From Mucilaginibacter sp. 44-25 (GTDB lineage Bacteria; Bacteroidota; Bacteroidia; Sphingobacteriales; Sphingobacteriaceae), in assembly GCA_001898335.1 (NCBI GenBank), contig MKTS01000003.1:604270-668269 (forward strand): a stretch of DNA of 64,000 bases, written 5' to 3'. The position numbers and the translations under genes were made by a program. Below are positions 1 to 8,783 of this stretch, piece by piece. The notes beneath the pieces are model-generated. The model saw nothing but the letters and a program-made list of their open reading frames with translations. It had not been told where the DNA came from and did no database searches. Each line of letters opens with the position of its first letter. Positions within the stretch are counted from its first letter, which is position 1.

Positions 1-1776
1 TTTCTCGAGCTGCACAGAACGGGCGGTATACGTGGCCGCGAAAGCGGGCATGCCCATTTTACTCTCCATTTCGGCAGCCTGGTGGTATGCCCATAACAAT
101 TGCATATCCAAAATGGCGGAGTTGCCGTCCTTATCCTTCGGGGGCTGACCAAAATCCCAGCCCCCGGTTCTTATCCAGTCGACAAAGTTCCAGTAAGGGA
201 CATTTTTTAGTGAACCGTCTGGCCGTTGGTAACGGTTAAAGAAAGCCAGTACCTGGCGTGCTCCTTCCAGTTTGCTTTTTACAAAGTTGGCGTCGTTACG
301 GTACATCCAGTAGTCGTGCAGCATGCCGATATACCAAAGCGAAAAGGTCGAGATGATCTGCGGGCTATACGATGGATGCCTGCTTAGCGTAACACCCTCG
401 GCCACCCGCGAATGGTCCATCTGGTTAATGGCATTGCGGGCAAGGCGGTCATCGCCGGCGTTGTAGTAAGACACCATAGCTTGTATACGCCCATCACCTA
501 TGTATTGCAGCTGCTCATAATAAGGGCAGTCATAATAGGTTTCACCGGCGCATAACCTTGCAGTGCGCCAGCCAATATCCAGCATCTGCTGCATTTGTGG
601 GTCGGAACTTACCAGTTTAGCTTGCCTTTTAAAGGGGAAACCGGTAAAGGTGCCGTAGATATCTTTGATGGTGAGCGGCTGCTCATGGGTAGTAATATTT
701 ACCAATATATACCTATAGGTACGGAAAGCCATTGAGGTAAATTCCTGATCGGGAGAACCATCGGCTATCAGGCTGTCTTTCCTACCGGTAAAGCGATAGC
801 CATCTACATTATTTCGGTTAGGCTTTACGATCTGCCATTTGTTAGGCGTGTATGCCATCGGCGATTCGCAGTAGGTTAATGATATCCCTGCGTTATTGCC
901 GCCGCTCATATTTAAGTTTAAATAGGCATTGGTGAGAAAGCCTTGGTCCAGTAATAGTGTAGCGGTTGTGTTAGCCGGAATGTTAAGGCTTTCTGCCCTG
1001 GCCGGGAACCCCGACGGGGCCGTAGTGCCTTTAGCGTAACGCAGCTTGTTGATGCGCTGGGTGGTTAACTCCATTTGTGGGATAGACGAGGGTACCAGCA
1101 TCCAGCCAAAGGCGTTAGGGATGCCTTTAGGGTTACCATTATCCAGTTCCTGCGCATGCAGCCATTCGCCATCATCAGTATCCGCGGCCTGCCAGTTTTT
1201 TACCCGCTTGTGCATATCCACCATTTCGCCAGGGCCTGCTACATAGTAGGCCGGATAACCCAGTTTAACATTAAGCGGCGAGAAGGCGTTATCGCGTATG
1301 CAAAGCCAGCTTTTATTGGAATTGACAATTTCTTCGGCAGGAGTGTCGCCCTGAAGGATAAAAGCGGTGTATAGCGATATCTGTGCTTCAGGCCGGTCTT
1401 CGCCATCGTTCCACACCAGTGCCGCGATGGTGTTTTTGCCGCCGGTAAGGTATGGTGCTATATCAACCGTTTCGTAATTCCAGTAATAGGTATCGCCTCG
1501 CGCCGGGCCCAAAGATACCAGTGTGCCGTTCACATAAAGTTTATAACGGTTGTCGGCCGATACATGTATCACGAATTTCGCCGGTTTGGCAGCCAGCTCA
1601 AAGGTTTTTCGGAAATGATAAACGCCGTAGGTTTTATCGGGCTCGTTAGGCAGAAATATCCAGCGCGCCTTCCACTGTTTCGAAAGCAGTTCGGGATTGA
1701 TATTTTGCGCCCTTACAGCACTTAAAAAGCTTATAAACAATAAAGTGAAAAGTATTAACCGGGCAAAAGCTTTCAT
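1..1776 (-). CDS. alpha-L-rhamnosidase-like glycoside hydrolase (GH78 type), 3' end beyond window
   Basis: 592 codons are visible; the frame is open to base 1, so the C-terminus lies outside. The start at 1776 gives a signal peptide (MKAFARLILFTLLFISFLSA, then VRAQ), so the enzyme is exported. Residues about 30-150 form a galactose-binding-like beta sandwich (HFRKTFEL, YKLYVNG). The catalytic barrel carries DCPYYEQLQYIGD at 416-428. Aligned by eye with the GH78 pattern DCPxREE...D, Asp416, Glu421 and Asp428 keep the acidic positions, although the usual Arg is Tyr. Expected role: release of terminal rhamnose from plant or microbial glycans. It is last in a minus-strand run after a GH3 enzyme and an esterase. 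Family is fairly sure, substrate is not. Confidence 0.82.
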   Translation of the reverse strand, partial: MKAFARLILFTLLFISFLSAVRAQNINPELLSKQWKARWIFLPNEPDKTYGVYHFRKTFELAAKPAKFVIHVSADNRYKLYVNGTLVSLGPARGDTYYWNYETVDIAPYLTGGKNTIAALVWNDGEDRPEAQISLYTAFILQGDTPAEEIVNSNKSWLCIRDNAFSPLNVKLGYPAYYVAGPGEMVDMHKRVKNWQAADTDDGEWLHAQELDNGNPKGIPNAFGWMLVPSSIPQMELTTQRINKLRYAKGTTAPSGFPARAESLNIPANTTATLLLDQGFLTNAYLNLNMSGGNNAGISLTYCESPMAYTPNKWQIVKPNRNNVDGYRFTGRKDSLIADGSPDQEFTSMAFRTYRYILVNITTHEQPLTIKDIYGTFTGFPFKRQAKLVSSDPQMQQMLDIGWRTARLCAGETYYDCPYYEQLQYIGDGRIQAMVSYYNAGDDRLARNAINQMDHSRVAEGVTLSRHPSYSPQIISTFSLWYIGMLHDYWMYRNDANFVKSKLEGARQVLAFFNRYQRPDGSLKNVPYWNFVDWIRTGGWDFGQPPKDKDGNSAILDMQLLWAYHQAAEMESKMGMPAFAATYTARSVQLEK

Positions 1777-1835
1777 GGGGTAACAGGTTTTACCCGGTAA
1801 TATTAAGCAATTTAACTATATACGTAGAAATTGAC

Positions 1836-3368
1836 TTACCTGCTATTAGATTTCAATATAAAGTCGAGTGCTGCTTTATCTTCCAGAGAACGCGCCCGCG
1901 GGTTTTCGCCTAAATACATGGTTTGGCTGCTTTGCGCATTGTAAACCGGCCATACGGGTAATGACTTCCCGTTGGGGTTGCCAGTTTTTACAAAATTTAC
2001 CCAGTATGATGATATTTCGTTTGCCAGTTGGCGATCAACTTGCTCAAAAGGGCGGTTTACAAAGCGGAGGTTATTAAAGGCGTAAGGTACCTCGGCAGTG
2101 TGAAAGGCGCCATATTTTATAAAGTCGCCCGTGGCCGGCATACGCCTTGTAAACCGGTACAGGAATACTTTTTTACCTTTCCCGGCTTGTACATTGGCCC
2201 AGGTATAGTTTTGTATGCCAAAGGTTAAATCACGTGAAATGTTGATCTGCGACCGCTCCGCCTGTTCGTCGGTGTTGCCTGGAAAGTGCTTCAACCATTG
2301 TTCATAATCGTCCCGGTGTTTCGCTTTCAGGTCTGCCCGATAATCAGTGGCGCTTAATAATTTGCCTACAAAAGCATCATCCTCGTTCCAGCCACTGAGT
2401 AAAGTTACCGGATTTTCTTGCCCGGCGGCAAATATGTCGGCTATGCTTTTAGGTAGTACATAGCCATCTATAATAGGCCTGCCGCCAAACTGTTTCAGCA
2501 GCACATCAGCGGGTAAATTACGTAATTCCTTTAGTGAATGCGCGCCGAGCTTCTCGGCGGTTTTTAGGCCTGCCTCTTCTGCCTGGGCCAGTGTTGTGCC
2601 ATTATAAGGGCCGGAAATAAAGCTTGCGCCGCTTTCGGCTATGGCGTTCCTGAACAGTCCCTTTGCCAGGGGCGATGCCACCAGGCTATTTACACTCATA
2701 GAACCGGCCGACTGCCCGGCGATAGTTACCTTATCAGGGTCGCCGCCAAAAGTCGCAATGTTTTCCTTTACCCACTTAAGCGCGGCTATCTGGTCCATCA
2801 ACCCATAATTACCGGAAGCATTGTGGCCTGACTCTTTACTAAGTTCCGGGTGAGCGAAAAAGCCAAGGATACCTACCCGGTAAGTAATACTCACTAATAT
2901 GATGCCTTTACGAGCAAGGGCCTCTCCATTATAAATAGGCACGTTGGTGCCTCCGCTAACAAAGCCCCCGCCATATATCCATACCATAACGGCACGTTTC
3001 TCTTTTGATGATCTTGCCCCGGTCCAAACGTTGAGGTACAGGCAATCTTCGCTTAAAGGTTCATCCTTTATCAGGAATTCACGGGTGTATACGCCAAATT
3101 CGTTAGGTTTCGCCTGTATGGGGCTTTTAGCAAATTGGGTACAGGCTTTTACACCCTGCCAGGGTTTTACCGGCTGCGGGGCTTTCCACCGCAGATCGCC
3201 AACGGGTGGCGCAGCGAAGGGAATGCCTTTAAAAATATGTATGCTGTTATCTTTACTAACCGTTCCGGATATTTTCCCGGCTTGGGTTTGTACCACCTTC
3301 AGGTTGCTCTGCGCTATGGCATTCAACACACCTAAACACGAAATGATTAAGATAAGTAAGCGTTTCAT
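1836..3368 (-). CDS. type-B carboxylesterase, secreted
   Basis: 510 residues of alpha/beta-hydrolase fold, family of carboxylesterase type B (COesterase). The nucleophile elbow GQSAGS places Ser220, and the catalytic His is probably His423 in FHTAEVPYAF. The oxyanion-hole motif YGGGF is present (VWIYGGGFVSGG). The N-terminus MKRLLILIISCLGVLNAIAQ is a signal peptide. An in-frame TTG lies nine bases upstream, but the ATG at 3368 starts directly at the signal peptide and is preferred. It sits between GH3 and GH78 genes on the same strand with 40-60 base gaps, so it probably removes ester groups from the glycan those enzymes cut. The natural ester is unknown. Confidence 0.88.
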   Translation of the reverse strand: MKRLLILIISCLGVLNAIAQSNLKVVQTQAGKISGTVSKDNSIHIFKGIPFAAPPVGDLRWKAPQPVKPWQGVKACTQFAKSPIQAKPNEFGVYTREFLIKDEPLSEDCLYLNVWTGARSSKEKRAVMVWIYGGGFVSGGTNVPIYNGEALARKGIILVSITYRVGILGFFAHPELSKESGHNASGNYGLMDQIAALKWVKENIATFGGDPDKVTIAGQSAGSMSVNSLVASPLAKGLFRNAIAESGASFISGPYNGTTLAQAEEAGLKTAEKLGAHSLKELRNLPADVLLKQFGGRPIIDGYVLPKSIADIFAAGQENPVTLLSGWNEDDAFVGKLLSATDYRADLKAKHRDDYEQWLKHFPGNTDEQAERSQINISRDLTFGIQNYTWANVQAGKGKKVFLYRFTRRMPATGDFIKYGAFHTAEVPYAFNNLRFVNRPFEQVDRQLANEISSYWVNFVKTGNPNGKSLPVWPVYNAQSSQTMYLGENPRARSLEDKAALDFILKSNSR

Positions 3369-3419
3369 ACTTTTCAAATTTGATCAAAAGGCGTAAATCA
3401 ATTGTCCTTTAGCATACAA

Positions 3420-5750
3420 TTAGGGTCTTACACCGGTTTTAGTGTATTTAGCGGTGCGTGCATCTTTAATAACACCTTTCCAATTTAGGCCGTAACCAAA
3501 ATCATACACATGCCCTTCAGAATCTGTGTAGCATTTCATATCCAGCGGTACATCTTCAAATTGCTTTTCTACGGCCTGCATATCAACCGGCATTTGGAGG
3601 GGTAATAACGCGGAAGGTTCGGCCTTACCTGTCATAATATCCAGGCTGGCTTGTCCCTGTACGCCAAAATCGGCAATGATAGCGGCAGCGTTCTTTTCAA
3701 ACTCGCCAAATACCATAGGGTTATTAATGTTTACAGATACAATTACGGGCTTGCCTTTCATTTTCGCGTAGGTGTCATTCACCATAGCGAGGTCGGTAAC
3801 GTTGGTGGTGTTTTCTGTTTTGCCTTTGTAGCTGCGGTTGGTGCTTTTCTCTAATGGGTCGCCGCCGGCAATACTGGTTGCGCGCGCGTTAGTAGCTACA
3901 TAAGGCTGGTATTGTAGTGATATGGGCAAATACCCATTGCCTCCGCTTTTCGCGTCATCCTCGCTGTAGCCACCGTGGCCTATAGGGCTGCTGATGAATA
4001 CGAGCGCATAGTCGGCCTCATCCGGGTTATCGGTAACCTTAAAGTACTTTTTAACAATATCCATGTTCACAGGATATTCCAGTTTTTCGGGATAGGGGAT
4101 GCCAAGGAAGTTTTTACCGGCCGGGGTGAATTTCTTAGGGACATAAACAGTTTTGCCGGTCTGCAATGGCAACACGTTTCCCTTATTTTTGAGCATTACA
4201 ATTGATTTTAGCTGGGCCTGGTATCCGGCATCCATAAACTCGGGCTTACCTACCGTAGCTTTGGTTTTTTCAGGGTCGAGGTAAGGGTTTTCAAATAAGC
4301 CGGTACGAAAGCTGCCTCTCAGTAACCGTACTGCCGATTGCTCGAAACGTTCACGCATCCACTTTTCGCCATGCTCCTTAACGCCCATTTTGTAGGCTTC
4401 CAGTACGGGGGCCATGTCATTATTACCGCCAAATTGGTCAACACCGGCCATGAGTATTTTGTAATGGCGTTCGGCTAAGGTTGCTTTTTCCATCCCCCAT
4501 GATTTACCGGAAAGGAAGCTGTTGATCACGGTTTCATCGCCGGTTACCAGCCAGTCGGTACAAACTACGCCATCGTAATGGTATTTGTTACGCAGCAGGT
4601 CGGTAATAATGTATTTATTATAATTATTGGCTACGTTCTCGTGGTTTTTCTTATCCTGGTTAAAGCTGATGGTGTAATAGGGCATTACCGCCGCGGCCAT
4701 GCCGGTTTTGCCATTTAGTTTAAAGGCGCCATCAGTAAAGGGAATAAGGTGCTGGTTGAAATTATTGCCGGGATAAACTGCATATTTTCCGAAACCGTAA
4801 TGCGCATCGCGACCGCCCTCGCCTGCGCCGCCGCCGGGCCAGTGTTTTACCATGGCGTTTACACTGTTGTAGCCCCACCCGTCTTTTATTTCCTTATCAC
4901 CTGTTGATGTCTGGAAGCCATCGATATAAGCGCGGGCCATATCCGCAGCCAGCCAGGGGTTTTCGCCGAATGTTCCGCTTACGCGGTTCCAGCGCGGGTC
5001 GCTGGCCATATCAACCTGTGGCGATAGCGCGGTGGCTATACCCAAGGCACGATATTCCTGTGCGGCAGTATGCCCGAAGTTTTGTGTAACCGATGGGTCA
5101 AACGTAGCCGCGAGGCCTAATGAGCCCGGCCACATAGAGATAGCCCCACCTGCACCACCGTTATATTCCGCGGTGGCTATGGTGCCGTTACGCGGGTCGG
5201 AACTGTTATTGGCCGGTATGCCAAAGCCAATACCTTCTACAAACGCCTGTACATTATTGCTCCATTTGGCGGCTACCTCCGGGTTTTGTACCGAGGTGAT
5301 CAGCACGTGGCGCACGTTATCTTCTTTCAGAAATTTCTTTTGCTGGTCAGACAGGTCATACGGAGCTGCACCGCTTTCCGTGAAAGGTTTGCCGTTGTAT
5401 GTGCCCGCGAACGGGCCAACCGGTATGGTGGGGATCATCTGGTGGCGGCTGTAAAGCATCAGCCCGGCGATCTGCTCAACACTTAGTTTTGAGGCAAGGT
5501 CTTTTGCCCGTACATCAACCGGCAGACGCCAGTCTTCATATTTATCAAGCTTACCGTTTTTATTAAGGTCTTTAAAGGCATAGCCGTCAACAGTAAGGAT
5601 CTTAACGCCCGATGTAGTGGTATACCCGAGTGTTTGGCCACCTTTATTGGTTACGGTGGTAATTTCTCCGTTCCTGGTTTCAGTCCATTTGGTTTGGGCA
5701 TAAGCAGATGATTGCAGCAATGCAAAAAGCAGCAGGTAACTCTTTTTCAT
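3420..5750 (-). CDS. glycoside hydrolase family 3 (beta-glucosidase-like)
   Basis: 776 residues with a signal peptide (MKKSYLLLFALLQSSAYAQ). The N-terminal TIM barrel contains KHWPGGGAGEGGRD (the GH3 KH/R substrate-binding signature) and the nucleophile region GVVCTDW with Asp399. The C-terminal alpha/beta sandwich follows (IVMLKNKGNVLPL), ending in VYDFGYGLNW, typical of GH3 beta-glucosidases and xylosidases. Residues 53-75 include a short DLNKNGKLDKYEDWR stretch that resembles a calcium-binding dockerin or EF-hand-like loop, common in this Bacteroidota subgroup. First gene of the minus-strand glycan cluster. The leader at 5751-5896 contains a small CGCATTG/CAATGCG hairpin (5792-5811). The sugar specificity cannot be read from the sequence. 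Confidence 0.9.
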   Translation of the reverse strand: MKKSYLLLFALLQSSAYAQTKWTETRNGEITTVTNKGGQTLGYTTTSGVKILTVDGYAFKDLNKNGKLDKYEDWRLPVDVRAKDLASKLSVEQIAGLMLYSRHQMIPTIPVGPFAGTYNGKPFTESGAAPYDLSDQQKKFLKEDNVRHVLITSVQNPEVAAKWSNNVQAFVEGIGFGIPANNSSDPRNGTIATAEYNGGAGGAISMWPGSLGLAATFDPSVTQNFGHTAAQEYRALGIATALSPQVDMASDPRWNRVSGTFGENPWLAADMARAYIDGFQTSTGDKEIKDGWGYNSVNAMVKHWPGGGAGEGGRDAHYGFGKYAVYPGNNFNQHLIPFTDGAFKLNGKTGMAAAVMPYYTISFNQDKKNHENVANNYNKYIITDLLRNKYHYDGVVCTDWLVTGDETVINSFLSGKSWGMEKATLAERHYKILMAGVDQFGGNNDMAPVLEAYKMGVKEHGEKWMRERFEQSAVRLLRGSFRTGLFENPYLDPEKTKATVGKPEFMDAGYQAQLKSIVMLKNKGNVLPLQTGKTVYVPKKFTPAGKNFLGIPYPEKLEYPVNMDIVKKYFKVTDNPDEADYALVFISSPIGHGGYSEDDAKSGGNGYLPISLQYQPYVATNARATSIAGGDPLEKSTNRSYKGKTENTTNVTDLAMVNDTYAKMKGKPVIVSVNINNPMVFGEFEKNAAAIIADFGVQGQASLDIMTGKAEPSALLPLQMPVDMQAVEKQFEDVPLDMKCYTDSEGHVYDFGYGLNWKGVIKDARTAKYTKTGVRP

Positions 5751-5896
5751 GAACAGTAATAGTTAAAGCGGTTTGGCTAATTGGTTTTCAGCGCATTGGG
5801 TTTTCAATGCGTCATTAATACACAATGCTAACTATTAAATTTAACAAATACAAATGTTAAATATCCGCGTCCCTAATATCCGGTAAGTAGTAAAGC

Positions 5897-8137
5897 CTAT
5901 TTATGGAAAGCAATGTAAAAGGTTGTGCCGGCACCCAGTTCGCTGTCAACCCATATTTTGCCGCGGTGTTTTTCAATAATGCGTTTTACAATAGCCAGGC
6001 CTACCCCGGTGCCTTCTATATCACCTACGTTATCCATGCGGTTGAAAAGTTCAAAAATACGTGGGAGTTGTTTAATATCTATGCCCAGCCCGTTATCGGT
6101 AATGGTATATACTATTTCCTGCTCGTTGTCCGTAGCATCTATGGTAACGCGCTGATCGGGCGATGAGCGCGAATATTTGATAGCGTTACTAATGATGTTG
6201 GCGAATACCTGCGATATCATTACCCGGTCGCCCTGTATGGGTGGGGTGTTGCCTATGGTTACCACAGCTGGGTCTACCTCATAAATAAGGGCTATCTCGC
6301 GTGCAAGTTCTTCAATCATCGTTCTGGTTTCTACCTCGGTGTATACCAGTTCGGCGCGGCCAATACGAGAGTAGTCTAATACCTCACCTATCATGCTGTT
6401 CATTTTATCGGCCCCGGCATTAATGCGCGAAAGAGCTCTCTCTGCTTGCGGCGAAAGCGTTTTATCTCTCAATAAGATCTGAGCGTAGCTTTTTATAGCG
6501 GTAAGCGGGTTTTTAAGATCATGCGAAATGGTGTAGCTAAAGGTATCAAGCTCCTCATAAGCCTGTTTTAATTTTTCATTAAGCAGGCGTATAGCCCCCG
6601 CTTTTTGGTTAAGCGCATAGGCAATTTCGCTACGGAGCCGGATAACTGATTTCACCTCCTCATTGCTCCATTCTACAGAAGTAGAAGCTACCGTTTCTGA
6701 CCATATCTCAAATGAGTTTCGCGGAGAGAGGATGCGTTCGCCTTCGGGGCTTAATTCAACAGGCTTATTAGGGTTACCGGCCCAATTAACCGATTTTATC
6801 TGCTCATGCTTAAACCAAAATACATATTCGTCCAGCTCCCGCGACAGGGTGGAAACCATAAGCCCGGAAACGGCGTTTTTATATGGAGCGGACTGAGGGT
6901 ATACCGCAGACAGGTTGGAGGTATAATAGAGGGAATCTACGATATTATTTTTTACCCAGGATAGCAGTTCTTTTAATTGTTCATCATTAGGCGTTTCGCC
7001 TAACCTGATGGTACGGTTCTCCAGCATCAGTACTGCGCCGTCGGCATCAACAACATCCATCAGCGAGGGCGAATGTAACGTTAACGCTTCTTCAATACGA
7101 TCATCCTTAAGCATGTAACGGCTTAACTGGTCAACAGCGTTTTTATAACGCTCCATGGTTTGCTGGTTCTCTTCGTCCTGCCTGAATTCCAATGCCGACG
7201 ACAGGATCTGCCCGATAAGTTTTGCCGACTCGCGCGAACGGTAGTCAATAAACCTGGGTGTGTAGTTATGACAGGCAATAAGTCCCCACAGCTCTTGTTT
7301 GTATAGGAGCGATATACTGAAACTCGAGTGTACGCCCATGTTTTTAAGATACTGAATATGTACAGGAGATACCGCTCTTAAATGAGAACAAGTAAGGTCA
7401 AGAGGTGTAGCAGCTTGCGTGGCCGATGTAATGATGGCGCTTGGCAACACATTTACGTTTGCAATAAGGCGCGTAAGATTTTTTTTATACAGTTCGCGGG
7501 CCTGTTTGGGAATGTCTGATGCGGGATAATGTAAACCAAGCCACGATGGCAGGTTATCATTTTTAGCCTCAGCAATTACTTCACCATGGCCATCAGGTGC
7601 AAAACGGTATACCATTACCCTGTCAAAGCCTATTACATTCTTTACTTGTACCGCGCTATTGTTTAATAAGCTTTGCAGATTCTTATCGGCCAGCATTTCT
7701 GAAATTGATCGGCCGATAGTTTTTTGTATATCATTGTTATGATCAGAAGCAGCTGGTTCAAATTCAAGCAGGTAGTTGTCGTCTGATATGGATATGATGA
7801 GATGAAAGGGCTGCCCTTGTATATGAATGATAAAAGGGTTGATCTGTTCAAAGCCGCTTACTTTACCAATAGTGATAAGCTGACCTATAAAATTTACCGG
7901 TTCATGCTGATCAAAATAGGGCTCAATAATCTTAACGTCTTCTCCTAACAGGTTTGCAGGAGCGCCTTTAAAATATGCATCAACATTATCGCTATGGTAG
8001 GTAATGTGGCATTTATGATCAATGGCGATAAGAAAGCCGTGCGATTGAATGCTTCCCGGGATGTGGATAGGCTCTCTGTCGCAATTGGTTAAATCAATAA
8101 TCAAAGGATATGTATTAATGGTAAAAAATTTAATCAA
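5897..8137 (-). CDS. bacteriophytochrome sensor histidine kinase
   Basis: 746 residues in the order PAS-GAF-PHY-HisKA-HATPase. Red/far-red light sensor kinase, cytoplasmic. Cys19 in NCDREPIHIPGS matches the biliverdin-binding Cys of bacteriophytochromes. The GAF domain has YPASDIP with Asp208 and SPVHIQYL with His260, the chromophore-contacting pair. The PHY tongue motif PRNSF is at 472-476. The phospho-acceptor is His539 (ISHDLKNP); N, G1 and G2 boxes (NIISNAIKYS, DNGLGID, GTGVGLAIV) are intact. No receiver domain, response regulator or heme oxygenase gene lies nearby. The start is TTG; no in-frame ATG precedes the PAS domain. That TTG overlaps a promoter-like CATATTTG, so the exact start is uncertain. 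Confidence 0.93.
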   Translation of the reverse strand: MIKFFTINTYPLIIDLTNCDREPIHIPGSIQSHGFLIAIDHKCHITYHSDNVDAYFKGAPANLLGEDVKIIEPYFDQHEPVNFIGQLITIGKVSGFEQINPFIIHIQGQPFHLIISISDDNYLLEFEPAASDHNNDIQKTIGRSISEMLADKNLQSLLNNSAVQVKNVIGFDRVMVYRFAPDGHGEVIAEAKNDNLPSWLGLHYPASDIPKQARELYKKNLTRLIANVNVLPSAIITSATQAATPLDLTCSHLRAVSPVHIQYLKNMGVHSSFSISLLYKQELWGLIACHNYTPRFIDYRSRESAKLIGQILSSALEFRQDEENQQTMERYKNAVDQLSRYMLKDDRIEEALTLHSPSLMDVVDADGAVLMLENRTIRLGETPNDEQLKELLSWVKNNIVDSLYYTSNLSAVYPQSAPYKNAVSGLMVSTLSRELDEYVFWFKHEQIKSVNWAGNPNKPVELSPEGERILSPRNSFEIWSETVASTSVEWSNEEVKSVIRLRSEIAYALNQKAGAIRLLNEKLKQAYEELDTFSYTISHDLKNPLTAIKSYAQILLRDKTLSPQAERALSRINAGADKMNSMIGEVLDYSRIGRAELVYTEVETRTMIEELAREIALIYEVDPAVVTIGNTPPIQGDRVMISQVFANIISNAIKYSRSSPDQRVTIDATDNEQEIVYTITDNGLGIDIKQLPRIFELFNRMDNVGDIEGTGVGLAIVKRIIEKHRGKIWVDSELGAGTTFYIAFHK

Positions 8138-8265
8138 ATATGAAAAAATATCTGACTTGTACAGGTAACAGTAGTATATTTAATTATTGCATCATATTAT
8201 CTATTTGGTAACCTATTTTAGCTAAAATAAGCCTTGCAACCAAAAATTGTTTGAAAATTATTGCA

Positions 8266-8649
8266 ATGAAAAAGCCTGCAGATACCAACATCTATATTGC
8301 TTCGTTTCCTGATGATATACGGATAATGCTCGAAGAGCTACGCCACACCATAATACAAGCCGCGCCACATGCAACCGAAATAATAAGTTATGGTATGCCG
8401 GCTTATAAGCAGCATGGTGTGCTGGTTTATTTCGCGGCACAGAGCAAGCATATCGGCTTTTATCCGGGTGCAAAAGCCATTGAAGTTTTTGCAAATGAAT
8501 TAACACCTTACGATACGTCTAAAGGTACCATCAGGTTTTGTATCGACGCACCTTTGCCGCTTGAACTTGTTACCCGCATCACCCAATTCAGGGTGAAAGA
8601 TGACCAGGCGTTATTTGAGCTTAAAAAGGCAAAAAAAAGTAAAAAATGA
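8266..8649 (+). CDS. DUF1801 family protein (YdhG-like)
   Basis: 127 residues beginning MKKPADTNIYIASF. The body matches the DUF1801 fold: LRHTIIQAAPHATEIISYGMP, then GVLVYFAAQSKHIGFYP and GTIRF. Members have been linked to iron handling (frataxin-like YdhG) but most have no proven function. A TTG codon 15 bases upstream is in frame; the ATG at 8266 is chosen because family members start just before this point. The C-terminus is a lysine run (KKAKKSKK). Divergent from the bacteriophytochrome gene, with about 110 bases between them. Soluble, no signal peptide. Confidence 0.8.
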   Translation: MKKPADTNIYIASFPDDIRIMLEELRHTIIQAAPHATEIISYGMPAYKQHGVLVYFAAQSKHIGFYPGAKAIEVFANELTPYDTSKGTIRFCIDAPLPLELVTRITQFRVKDDQALFELKKAKKSKK

Positions 8650-8783
8650 TATTGGCTCACATCCGGGGGATAATTAAAGCTTAAATCATCTTATTAAAAG
8701 GGTATATAAAGCCCCTCTCTGTAGTGTGCTTAAAGGTAACATTGGCTAAACAAATTTGCACACCAATAAATAAAAATTTAGCC

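Noticed and set aside
2944..3396. 150-codon open frame on the plus strand
   Set aside because: Antisense of the carboxylesterase gene; Cys/Pro/Arg-rich and without signal or motif.
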